A stretch of 64,000 nucleotides of DNA. It comes from Cellulophaga sp. HaHa_2_95 (GTDB taxonomy: Bacteria; Bacteroidota; Bacteroidia; Flavobacteriales; Flavobacteriaceae). The notes under the pieces are model-generated. The model saw only the letters and a list, made by a program, of their open reading frames with translations. It was not told the DNA's origin and ran no database searches. Below, one piece after another: positions 44,852 to 52,925 of this stretch. Both the position numbers and the translations under genes were made by a program. Location: contig NZ_CP058988.1 of assembly GCF_019278565.1 (NCBI RefSeq), forward strand, positions 992,001 to 1,056,000, written 5' to 3'. How positions within the stretch are numbered: position 1 is the first letter of the stretch; every line of letters begins with the position of its first letter.

Positions 44852-44891
44852 TTTTCCGCTTTAAGTTTGTTATTCTTCGTACTTGCTAGTA

Positions 44892-45833
44892 TTAGTTGAG
44901 GTTTTCTAGAATTTTTTTCAGTACAATTTGAGCAGAATAGGTTCTATTATTCGCTTGCTCTATGACAATACTTTGATCAGAATCTAAAACAGCATCTTCT
45001 ACGACGACATTTCTACGTACAGGTAAGCAATGCATGAATTTTGCATTTCCTAGTTTTGCTTTGGTCATCATCCAATTTTTATCTTGGTTAATTACGTTAC
45101 CATAGTCTTTATAGCTGCTCCAATTTTTTACATAAACGAAATCTGCATTTTCTAATGCTTTTTCTTGATTGTATTCTATAGTAGCATCTTTTGTGATTTC
45201 AGGATTTAACTCATAACCTTCTGGATGTGTAATTACAAATTCGGCCTCTTGTTTTAGCATCATTTCTGTGAAAGAATTTGCTACGGCATGTGGTAAAGCT
45301 TTAGGGTGTGGCGCCCATGAAAGCACAACTTTTGGTCTTGCTTTTGTATTTTGCTCACTGATTGTGATGGCATCTGCCAAAGCTTGTAATGGGTGGCCAA
45401 CAGAGCTCTCCATATTTACAACAGGAATACTCGTATATTTTTTGAAACCATTAAGGACTAACTCTGCTTCATCTTTTTCTTTATCAGTTAAAGAAGCAAA
45501 TGCACGGATAGCGACAATATCACAAAATTGTGATACTACCTGCGCAGCTTCTTTAATATGTTCCGATGTACCTTGATCCATAACAGTGCCATCGCCATAT
45601 TCTAAAGCCCATCCTTCACTTCCAAAATTCATGACCATGACTTCTAAACCTAAATTGGAAGCTGCTTTTTGAGTGCTCAAGCGCGTTCTAAGGCTATTAT
45701 TAAAAAACAATAGGCAAATGGTTTTATCTGCTCCTAAATTTTTAAATGCTTTAGGGGTAGCCTTTAATGCTTTTGCTTCTTGTACCCAATTTGGGAGTGA
45801 ATCTATGTCTTGAATGCTAGTGTAATGCTTCAT
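44892..45833 (-). CDS. argF': N-acyl-ornithine carbamoyltransferase (ArgF' type)
   Basis: A 313-residue transcarbamylase. The carbamoyl-phosphate loop NNSLRTRLST (45-54) replaces the STRTR motif of classic enzymes. HCLPVRRNVVVED replaces the classic HCLP-GxE ornithine-binding segment, so it acts on N-acylated ornithine. In Bacteroides fragilis residue 90 is Pro (succinylornithine), while the Xanthomonas enzyme has Glu at the equivalent site (acetylornithine). Here it is Ser90 in GTSEHIKEA. The acyl group used is therefore undecided. It is followed by argB and preceded by proB in the operon. Confidence 0.9.
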   Translation of the reverse strand: MKHYTSIQDIDSLPNWVQEAKALKATPKAFKNLGADKTICLLFFNNSLRTRLSTQKAASNLGLEVMVMNFGSEGWALEYGDGTVMDQGTSEHIKEAAQVVSQFCDIVAIRAFASLTDKEKDEAELVLNGFKKYTSIPVVNMESSVGHPLQALADAITISEQNTKARPKVVLSWAPHPKALPHAVANSFTEMMLKQEAEFVITHPEGYELNPEITKDATIEYNQEKALENADFVYVKNWSSYKDYGNVINQDKNWMMTKAKLGNAKFMHCLPVRRNVVVEDAVLDSDQSIVIEQANNRTYSAQIVLKKILENLN

Positions 45834-45862
45834 GATACTATACTTTTTATAGCCTTAAGGCT

Positions 45863-46624
45863 TTACTTTATTTTTGTAAAATTACTTTTGCCATTCATGG
45901 CATCCGTTATAAAATTATCTTTTAGTCCGTTGATGATCCATGTTTCAATATTAGCAGCTTTTGCAATAGTTGCTGCTTCTATTTTAGATTGCATACCACC
46001 AGTGCCGTGTGTAGACTTATGATCGCCTACTTCATTGATTAATTCATTTAAATGTATGACCTCTTTAATTGTTTCTGGCATCGTTTCCGTTAATGATTTT
46101 TTGGTGTAAACACCATCAGTATTGGTGGCTATGATCAATAAATCTACTTGCAATAAAGAAGCGGTTAGCGCTGCTAGTTTATCATTATCTCCAAATTGAA
46201 TTTCATCGGTAGCTACGGTATCATTTTCATTAATAATGGGGATAAAATTATTCGCTACTAATACGTCTATGGTGTTTTTAATATTCAACTTAGATTTTGG
46301 ATGTTCAAAGTCTGCATACGATAATAAACATTGCGAAGTGAACAGTCCTAATTCTCTAAAGTTCTCCTGAAAAATACGCATGAGATGCGGTTGACCAATA
46401 GAAGCTAATGCTTGTTTTACATTAATATCCTCGCCATTATGTTCTAGCTTTACAAACTGACGAGCAGCGGCAATAGCCCCAGAGCTAACGATAATAAATT
46501 CATGTGAATCTTTTAGTCCTTCTATTTGGCGTCCAATGTCTTCTATTTTACCACGAGAAATATGATTGGTTTCCTTGGTTAAAGTATTAGAGCCTATTTT
46601 TAATAATACGCGAATCTTTTTCAT
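45863..46624 (-). CDS. proB: Glutamate 5-kinase, short form
   Basis: A 253-residue amino-acid kinase: RVLLKIGSNTLTKE (phosphate loop), IIVSSGAIAAARQF, NENDTVATDEIQFGDNDKLA (ATP and glutamate contacts), and GTGGMQSKIEAATIAK. The C-terminal PUA domain of the longer bacterial enzymes is absent, so this is the compact form. It makes gamma-glutamyl phosphate for proline synthesis. It begins 6 bp after proA and sits inside the arginine operon. Confidence 0.97.
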   Translation of the reverse strand: MKKIRVLLKIGSNTLTKETNHISRGKIEDIGRQIEGLKDSHEFIIVSSGAIAAARQFVKLEHNGEDINVKQALASIGQPHLMRIFQENFRELGLFTSQCLLSYADFEHPKSKLNIKNTIDVLVANNFIPIINENDTVATDEIQFGDNDKLAALTASLLQVDLLIIATNTDGVYTKKSLTETMPETIKEVIHLNELINEVGDHKSTHGTGGMQSKIEAATIAKAANIETWIINGLKDNFITDAMNGKSNFTKIK

Positions 46625-46630
46625 TTGCTA

Positions 46631-47830
46631 TTAACTTCTAACTTGTCCATTACCCAAAACATACCATTTATTAGTTACTAAATGCTGTAGGCCAATAGGC
46701 CCTCTTTGGTGTAATTTATCTGTACTAATGGCTAGTTCTCCCCCTAAACCAAATTGAAAACCATCGGTAAATCGTGTGGAGGCATTATGATATACGGCAG
46801 CAGAATCTACAGATTCCATAAATAATTGCGCCTTTTCTTCGTTTGAAGTGATAATTACAGCAGAATGGCCGCCACCATAGGTATTAATTTTATGAATAGC
46901 ATCCGTTACGTCTGCAACCTGCCCAATAACAATTTTATAATCTAGAAATTCTTCATACCAAATTGCTTCAGTATCAAAAGTAGTAGAACCTTCTAAATCA
47001 GTAAGCGTTTGATCGGTTAATATTTCTACATCACGCTTCTTTAATTCTTGAATAAGGTGTTGTAGAAATTCAAATTTCCGAGGCATATCTGCAGCAATTA
47101 ATACTTTGTCTAAGGCATTACAGGCTGATATTTTTGTTGTTTTTGCATTGATAATGATATCAACAGCCATCTCTAAATCGGCATCTGTAGCCACGTAAGC
47201 AAAGTTATTTCCTCTACCACTAATGATGACAGGGCAGGTGGCGTGTTTTTTTACAAAAGCGATGAGCTTTTCACCTCCACGCGGTACAATAAGATCAATC
47301 TTCTGTGTCGGGTGCTGTAAAAAAGCTTGGGTTTCTTCTCGGTTAAATTGTAAATAAGTAACCCAGTCTGCCTCGCATTCATTTTGTTCTAAAGCTTTAT
47401 GCCAAAGCACCACTAAGGCCAAATTGCTATGCAAAGATTCTTTTCCACCTTTTAATAAGATCTTATTTCCAGATTTAAAAGCAATACCAGCTGCTTCAAT
47501 GGTGACATCTGGTCGTGATTCGTAAATAATACAAATAGTACCAAATGGAGCCGTTTTATTACTTACTTTAATTCCGTTTTCATGGGTAAAACCAAAACGT
47601 TCTACACCTAAGGGGTCTTCTTGGTCTGCTAATTGTTGTAAGGATAAGATCATCCCTTCAATTTTAGCATCATCAACTTTTAGACGGTCTGCCATTGCAA
47701 GATCATCACCAGTATAGGCCTCTAAATCTTTTTTATTAGCGTCTAAAATAGCTTCCTTTTCTAGGGCTATAAATTCCGCCATGGTTTTCAAAACCTTATT
47801 CCGCTGTTCTATACTTAATAGTAGACTCAC
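46631..47830 (-). CDS. proA: Glutamate-5-semialdehyde dehydrogenase
   Basis: A 399-residue aldehyde-dehydrogenase-fold enzyme that reduces gamma-glutamyl phosphate to the semialdehyde. IYESRPDVTIEAAGIAFKSGN, LKGGKESLHSN, DLIVPRGGEKLIAFV and the catalytic-cysteine segment TKISACNALDKVL are typical. The length is usual for the family (about 415). Its start overlaps the argD stop by 4 bp (ATGA), so translation is coupled. Confidence 0.96.
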   Translation of the reverse strand: MSLLLSIEQRNKVLKTMAEFIALEKEAILDANKKDLEAYTGDDLAMADRLKVDDAKIEGMILSLQQLADQEDPLGVERFGFTHENGIKVSNKTAPFGTICIIYESRPDVTIEAAGIAFKSGNKILLKGGKESLHSNLALVVLWHKALEQNECEADWVTYLQFNREETQAFLQHPTQKIDLIVPRGGEKLIAFVKKHATCPVIISGRGNNFAYVATDADLEMAVDIIINAKTTKISACNALDKVLIAADMPRKFEFLQHLIQELKKRDVEILTDQTLTDLEGSTTFDTEAIWYEEFLDYKIVIGQVADVTDAIHKINTYGGGHSAVIITSNEEKAQLFMESVDSAAVYHNASTRFTDGFQFGLGGELAISTDKLHQRGPIGLQHLVTNKWYVLGNGQVRS

Positions 47831-48954
47831 TTTAGTTCCTTTTTTAAAGCATCAAAGAAGATATCTATCTCTTTCTCTGAAATGTTAAGCGCAGGTAAAA
47901 TACGCAGCAGTTTTTTATTACTTGCTCCACCGGTAAAAATATGCTGATCATAAATAAGTTTTTTGCGCAATTCTGATACCTCAAAATCAAACTCCAAACC
48001 AAGCATTAATCCACGGCCTTTAATGTTTTTAACTTGTGGGATTTCTGCAGCGCGCTCCTTAAAATAGGCTCCAATTTTTGCCGCATTGTTAATCAAGTCT
48101 TCTTTTTCAATAACTTCTAAAACAGCGAGAGATGCCGCACATGCCAAATGGTTGCCACCAAATGTAGTACCTAACATTCCGTATTTAGCCTCAATACTTT
48201 CGTGAATTAGAACACCGCCTACAGGGAAACCATTCCCCATACCTTTTGCTATGCTGATAATATCTGGTTGAATATTGTGATGTTGAAATCCAAAGAATTT
48301 CCCACTTCTACCAAATCCTGATTGTACTTCATCAGCAATTAGGATGACATGATGTTTCTTGCAGCTTTCAACAATTTTCTGGTAAAATTCGGTTGAAGGT
48401 TCATCTAAGCCACCCACGCCTTGTATTGATTCTAGAATTACAGCACAAACATCTCCTTTTTCAATTTCGCTTTCAAAGGCATCAATAGCATTAAATGGCA
48501 AGAAAGTTACTTTTTGTTGCTTGTTGATGGGAGCATTTATATTCTGATTATCTGTAGCGGCTACTGCAGCCGAAGTTCTACCGTGAAAACCATTATTAAA
48601 TGCAATTACTCTTGATTTTCCAGTAATAAAGGACGCCATTTTTAATGCGTTTTCATTGGCTTCTGCCCCAGAACTGCATAGGAATAAGTTGTAATCTTCA
48701 CAATCAGAAAGCGCTCCTAATTTAGTCGCTAATTCTGTCTGTAATGGGTTTTGGATTGCATTGCTATAAAATCCAATTTTATGTAATTGATCTTCTAATT
48801 TTTTAATATAATGTGGGTGTCCATGTCCGATAGATATGACGGCATGACCTCCATAAAAATCCCAGTAATCTTGTCCATTTATATCAGTAACGATACTCCC
48901 TTTAGCACTAACAGGTGTCACATTATATAAAGGGTAAACATCAAATAGTTTCAT
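47827..48954 (-). CDS. argD: N-acetyl/succinyl-ornithine aminotransferase
   Basis: A 375-residue class III PLP aminotransferase. It starts at MKLFDVYPLYNV; a longer frame would add 27 basic residues overlapping proC. FYSNAIQNPLQTELATKL, CSSGAEANENALKMA, NGFHGRTSAAVAATD, ILIADEVQSGFGRSGKFFG and the PLP-lysine region IISIAKGMGNGFPVGGV are in order. It transaminates N-acylglutamate semialdehyde. It ends overlapping proA by 4 bp. Confidence 0.95.
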   Translation of the reverse strand: MKLFDVYPLYNVTPVSAKGSIVTDINGQDYWDFYGGHAVISIGHGHPHYIKKLEDQLHKIGFYSNAIQNPLQTELATKLGALSDCEDYNLFLCSSGAEANENALKMASFITGKSRVIAFNNGFHGRTSAAVAATDNQNINAPINKQQKVTFLPFNAIDAFESEIEKGDVCAVILESIQGVGGLDEPSTEFYQKIVESCKKHHVILIADEVQSGFGRSGKFFGFQHHNIQPDIISIAKGMGNGFPVGGVLIHESIEAKYGMLGTTFGGNHLACAASLAVLEVIEKEDLINNAAKIGAYFKERAAEIPQVKNIKGRGLMLGLEFDFEVSELRKKLIYDQHIFTGGASNKKLLRILPALNISEKEIDIFFDALKKELK

Positions 48955-48985
48955 TTTTTTACGTTTTTTTTTAAGACAGATTAGG

Positions 48986-49786
48986 CTATTTGTTTTCTTC
49001 TTTAATACGACTAATTTTATCGTATGAAGCCACAATTCCTTGTATTAAGGAAGAGCTTAATCCTTGATGTTCCATTTCGTTTAATCCTTGAATGGTACAA
49101 CCTTGAGGGGTTGTTACTCTATCTATTTCTGCTTCTGGATGACTACCTGACTCAATTAACAGGCCTGCCGCGCCATTACAGGTATGCATGGCTAGCTCTT
49201 GAGCTTCTTTAGCGTCAAAACCTAATTGTATAGCACCTTGAGTAGTAGCACGTATCATACGCATCCAAAAGGCAATTCCGCTAGCACAAATTACGGTTGC
49301 CGCTTGCATTTGAGTTTCTGGAATTTCTAATGAATGCCCCATTCTATTAAAAATAGCTAGTGCTAATTCAATTCTTTTTTGGCCTTTTTCATTAGAGCAA
49401 ATACAAGTCATAGATTTCCCTACTGAAATTGCGGTATTAGGCATGCTTCTAATGATGTTTTGGTCATCTCCAACTACCGCTTCTATTTGAGCAATACTAA
49501 ATCCGGTAATCGTAGAAATAAGCACATGCTTTTCGGTTAATAGATCTTTTATTTCGCCTAGGATTTTTACAAACTGATTGGGTTGAACAGCAAAAATTAA
49601 GATATCCGAATTTAATACAGCTTCCCTATTGTCTGAGGTTACCGTAACATTACCGTACTTCTCAAATTTTTCAATACTACCTGTTTTTCTTTTGGTAAGG
49701 TACATGGTGGTTGCCCCGTTGCTACTCAAAATTCCTTTGGCAATGGCTAGACCTAAATTTCCTGCTCCTATAATTGCTATTTTCAT
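48986..49786 (-). CDS. proC: Pyrroline-5-carboxylate reductase
   Basis: A 266-residue NAD(P)H enzyme for the last step of proline synthesis. IAIIGAGNLGLAIAKGIL (Rossmann motif, residues 3-20), FAVQPNQF, IIRSMPNTAISVG, and the C-terminal substrate-binding segments CNGAAGLLIESGSHPEAEID and VTTPQGCTIQGLNEME match the family. It is shorter than most members by only a few residues. It is placed between argC and argD. Confidence 0.96.
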   Translation of the reverse strand: MKIAIIGAGNLGLAIAKGILSSNGATTMYLTKRKTGSIEKFEKYGNVTVTSDNREAVLNSDILIFAVQPNQFVKILGEIKDLLTEKHVLISTITGFSIAQIEAVVGDDQNIIRSMPNTAISVGKSMTCICSNEKGQKRIELALAIFNRMGHSLEIPETQMQAATVICASGIAFWMRMIRATTQGAIQLGFDAKEAQELAMHTCNGAAGLLIESGSHPEAEIDRVTTPQGCTIQGLNEMEHQGLSSSLIQGIVASYDKISRIKEENK

Positions 49787-49889
49787 TTGTAAAAAATTTT
49801 ATTTTCATTGCCGCTAAGGCGGAAATTTATTTTGATGACTTCTAAAATGACCATCCTCTTTTTCGGTGTACGCTTGCCGCCGATGGGTA

Positions 49890-50864
49890 CTAGAATGCTG
49901 CTGCTTTTAAATTTAGCCCGCTATTTTCTGCTAGGCCAAACATTAGATTCATATTTTGTACTGCTTGCCCAGATGCCCCCTTTAATAAGTTATCTATTAC
50001 AGAAGTAATTAATAATCTATTGTTGTGTTTGTGTAAATGAATATGACACTGATTGGTGTTTACCACTTGCTTTAAGTGAATCTCTTGATCTGAGATTTGT
50101 GTAAACTGGGCTTCTTTATAAAAATCTTTATACAAGGTAATTGCCTCCTCCAAGGTACCGTCATACTTGGTATATGCCGTAGCTAGTATGCCTCTAGGAA
50201 AGTTTCCTCTAGTAGGTAAAAATAATAACTCTCCCACGGGTGTTTCAAAAGAAGCTAAACTTTCGCCTATTTCGCCCAAATGTTGGTGTGTAAATGGCTT
50301 ATACCAAGACACATTATTATTTCTCCAGCTAAAATGCGTAGTTCCAGAAGGGCTAACACCAGCACCAGTACTTCCAGTAACGGCATTGATATGGACTTCA
50401 TCTGCTAGTAGATTTGCTTTAGCCAATGGTAATAACGCTAATTGAATGGCTGTGGCAAAACATCCCGGATTTGCAATGTAATTAGCTGTTTTTATTTTTT
50501 CTCTATTGGTCTCAGGCAAACCATAAATAAATTCCTTGCCGTCTAATACAGCATCTGCATGTAAGCGGAAATCATTACTTAAATCGATAATTTTAGTCTC
50601 GGAAGAAAAACTGTGCTTTTTTAAGAAGCTTGTAGAATTTCCATGACCTAAACACAAGAAAACAACAGCTACGTTTAGATTTACAGTATCTGTAAATGCT
50701 AGGTCTGTAAGTCCTAATAAATCTGGATGTGCTGTGGTAATCTCTTTGCCTGCTCTTGTAGTGCTGTATATAAAATCTATTTCTGTTTCAGGATGGTTTA
50801 AAAGTATACGAATAAGCTCTCCACCCGTATATCCAGAACCACCTATTATGCCTGCTTTGATCAT
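49890..50864 (-). CDS. argC: N-acetyl/succinyl-gamma-glutamyl-phosphate reductase
   Basis: A 324-residue NADP-dependent enzyme. IGGSGYTGGELIRILLNHPE (nucleotide-binding, residues 8-27), IYGLPETNREKI, the catalytic-cysteine segment ANPGCFATAIQLALLPLA and HLGEIGESLAS follow the family order. It reduces N-acylglutamyl phosphate to the semialdehyde. It starts 5 bp after argG. The 103 bp between its stop and proC carry a short GC-rich patch and no ORF. Confidence 0.96.
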   Translation of the reverse strand: MIKAGIIGGSGYTGGELIRILLNHPETEIDFIYSTTRAGKEITTAHPDLLGLTDLAFTDTVNLNVAVVFLCLGHGNSTSFLKKHSFSSETKIIDLSNDFRLHADAVLDGKEFIYGLPETNREKIKTANYIANPGCFATAIQLALLPLAKANLLADEVHINAVTGSTGAGVSPSGTTHFSWRNNNVSWYKPFTHQHLGEIGESLASFETPVGELLFLPTRGNFPRGILATAYTKYDGTLEEAITLYKDFYKEAQFTQISDQEIHLKQVVNTNQCHIHLHKHNNRLLITSVIDNLLKGASGQAVQNMNLMFGLAENSGLNLKAAAF

Positions 50865-50869
50865 GGTTT

Positions 50870-52057
50870 TTACTTTTCTCCGTTTACGTGATTGTATATT
50901 CTACCAGGATTTGAAAGAATTTTTATAAAACCTTTCGCATCGGTGGCAGACCATCCTTTGTTTTCTTCGCCGTAACTTCCAAAAGCATCCGTCATTAAAT
51001 CGTGCTCAGATGAAATTCCGTTTAATCTAAATTGGAACGGATATAAGCTTAAGAAAACGTCACCAGAAACATTTTTTTGAGTATCTGTTAAGAAAGCTTC
51101 AATATTTCGCATCACTTCATCCAAATAATTACCTTCATGTAACAACATGCCATAGAAATTACCTTGTTGTTCTTTTTGGTATTGTTGCCATTTTGTAAGC
51201 GTATGTTTCTCTAATAAATGATGTGCCTTAATGATAATTAAAGCAGCAGCTGCTTCAAAACCTACTCTACCTTTTGTCCCAATAATGGTATCGCCAACGT
51301 GGATATCTCTACCAATGGCGTACTTAGAAGCCATAGCTTCTAGTTTTTCTATATTCGCAACAGGAGTATCTTTGATCCCATTTACAGCTACTAATTCTCC
51401 TTTTTCAAAAGTAAGTGTAACATCTGCAGGCTCTTTCTCTTGTAGTTGACTTGGGTATGCGCTGTCTGGTAATGCTTTGTTAGAACTTAGTGTTTCTTCA
51501 CCACCTACAGATGTTCCCCAAAGTCCTCTATTGATAGAGTATTTAGCCTTTTCCCAAGGGTAATCAATTCCGTTTTCTTTCAGGTAAGCAATTTCAGTTT
51601 CTCTAGATAATTTATTATCTCTAATAGGAGTAATGATTTCTATTTCTGGAGCGATAATCTGAAAGATCATATCAAAACGTACTTGGTCATTTCCTGCACC
51701 AGTACTACCGTGAGCAATATAATTAGCCCCCACCTTTTTGGCGTAATTAACTATTTCAATAGCTTGTACAATACGCTCTGCACTAACAGAAAGTGGGTAG
51801 GTATTATTTTTCAAAACGTTCCCAAAAATTAAGTATTTTACTACTTTATCATAAAACGTCTGTACGGCATCAATAGATTTGTATGAAGTAGCCCCTAATT
51901 CTAGAGATTTTTTTTCAATCTGACTTATTTCTTCTTTTGAAAAACCACCGGTATTTACACTAACGGCATGAACTTCAAATCCTTTATCTTTTGATAAATG
52001 TTTCGCACAGTAGGATGTGTCTAATCCGCCGCTATAGGCTAAAACTAATTTTTTCAT
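50870..52057 (-). CDS. argG: Argininosuccinate synthase
   Basis: A 395-residue ATP-dependent ligase joining citrulline and aspartate. The N-terminal PP-loop LVLAYSGGLDTSYCAKHL, IAHGSTGAGNDQVRFDM (citrulline and AMP contacts), PIRDNKLSRETEIAYLKENG and NRGLWGTSVGGEETL are clear. The length is slightly under the usual 400. It is the second gene of the operon, 1 bp after the GNAT gene. Confidence 0.97.
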   Translation of the reverse strand: MKKLVLAYSGGLDTSYCAKHLSKDKGFEVHAVSVNTGGFSKEEISQIEKKSLELGATSYKSIDAVQTFYDKVVKYLIFGNVLKNNTYPLSVSAERIVQAIEIVNYAKKVGANYIAHGSTGAGNDQVRFDMIFQIIAPEIEIITPIRDNKLSRETEIAYLKENGIDYPWEKAKYSINRGLWGTSVGGEETLSSNKALPDSAYPSQLQEKEPADVTLTFEKGELVAVNGIKDTPVANIEKLEAMASKYAIGRDIHVGDTIIGTKGRVGFEAAAALIIIKAHHLLEKHTLTKWQQYQKEQQGNFYGMLLHEGNYLDEVMRNIEAFLTDTQKNVSGDVFLSLYPFQFRLNGISSEHDLMTDAFGSYGEENKGWSATDAKGFIKILSNPGRIYNHVNGEK

Positions 52058-52058
52058 T

Positions 52059-52682
52059 TTATTTCTTTTTTAGGAAAAGGGATTCTTTTATACTTTTTAA
52101 TCGCTTAAAAGCTTTTGTGTTTAATTTTTCTTTCTCTTCTACAGCTTTCTTTTTGGATATAGCTTTAGGGTCATAAAGCATGGCAGTGCATAGACACATT
52201 TTGCGTTCTGTGCGTGTAAGAATATCAAAGTTTTTACAGGTTTGGCATCCTTTCCAAAACTCCGGATCATCAGTAAGCTCAGAAAAAGTTGTTGGTTTGT
52301 ATCCCAACTCGTAATTTATTTTCATTACGGCCAATCCGGTAGTGATACCAAAAATTTTAGCATCAGGAAATTTTTCTCCTGAGAGTTCAAAGATTCGTTG
52401 CTTTATTTGTTTAGCTAAACCTCTATCTCTATAGTCTGGATGCACAATAAGACCAGAATTAGCGACATATTTTTCATGTCCCCAAATTTCAATATAGCAG
52501 AAGCCAGCAAATGTGGTTCCGTCTAATGCTATAACAGCGTTACCGTTTTCAAGTTTTTTACGAATATATTCTGGAGTGCGTTTTGCAATACCAGTGCCAC
52601 GAGTTTTTGCAGATTCTGCAATCGTATCACAGATAATTTCTGCATACTTAAAATGTGATTCGTTAGCAATTAGTAATTCCAT
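52059..52682 (-). CDS. GNAT acyltransferase, probable N-acylglutamate synthase
   Basis: A 207-residue GNAT-fold acyltransferase starting at MELLIANESHFKYAE. The ATG at 52682 is preferred to a TTG two codons earlier. The acetyl-CoA motif VHPDYRDRGLAKQIKQRIF (motif A, Q/RxxGxG/A type) is visible. A C-terminal extension carries a cysteine cluster (GCQTCKNFDI, CLC) and a basic tail. It heads the operon, which lacks argA/argJ, so the simplest idea is that it acylates glutamate (acetyl or succinyl donor) to start arginine synthesis. That role is inferred from position. The cysteine cluster could bind a metal. Confidence 0.85.
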   Translation of the reverse strand: MELLIANESHFKYAEIICDTIAESAKTRGTGIAKRTPEYIRKKLENGNAVIALDGTTFAGFCYIEIWGHEKYVANSGLIVHPDYRDRGLAKQIKQRIFELSGEKFPDAKIFGITTGLAVMKINYELGYKPTTFSELTDDPEFWKGCQTCKNFDILTRTERKMCLCTAMLYDPKAISKKKAVEEKEKLNTKAFKRLKSIKESLFLKKK

Positions 52683-52862
52683 TGCCAATTAGGATTTAAG
52701 AGTAAAAATATTAATGAAATGTTGTTTTGAGACTTAGCGGAAATGGACTCACCTATTTCCATAATTATAGTGCACCCTTACGGGCGGCGACGTGTAGGCG
52801 TAAATGAACGGGCAGATGCGAATGATCTGTCTGTAGTGAATATGTAATTGTTTTTGTTCATT
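52683..52862 (-). promoter_or_regulatory. Structured leader of the arginine/proline operon
   Basis: If the promoter at 52869-52897 is used, the mRNA leader is about 180 nt. On the transcribed (minus) strand it holds a hairpin GGAAATaGG/CCATTTCC (52760-52739, bulged base) and a small CCC-GTAA-GGG stem-loop with a GNRA-type loop near 52786. A CAGAT/ATCTG stem lies near 52820. The stretch 52770-52825 is notably richer in G and C than its surroundings. I do not recognise a known riboswitch; an attenuator is possible. Confidence 0.4.
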
Positions 52863-52868
52863 ATGAGT

Positions 52869-52897
52869 CAAAAGTACAAATAAAATCGACTTATCAA
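52869..52897 (-). promoter_or_regulatory. Promoter of the arginine/proline operon
   Basis: On the minus strand TTG (52897-52895) and TACTTTTG (52876-52869) form a Bacteroidota -33/-7 pair with an 18-base spacer, close to consensus. It points toward the GNAT gene and lies just downstream of the GT-C-like gene stop at 52926. Confidence 0.6.
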
Positions 52898-52925
52898 CAG
52901 TAGTGTTTAAATTTTTACAAAAACT

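Noticed and set aside
48955..49035. Upstream start for argD adding 27 residues
   Set aside because: The extension is lysine-rich, overlaps proC and is absent from the family.
49787..49889. Short GC-rich patch between proC and argC as a second leader RNA
   Set aside because: It lies inside the operon, offers only a 4-bp stem and has no promoter box.
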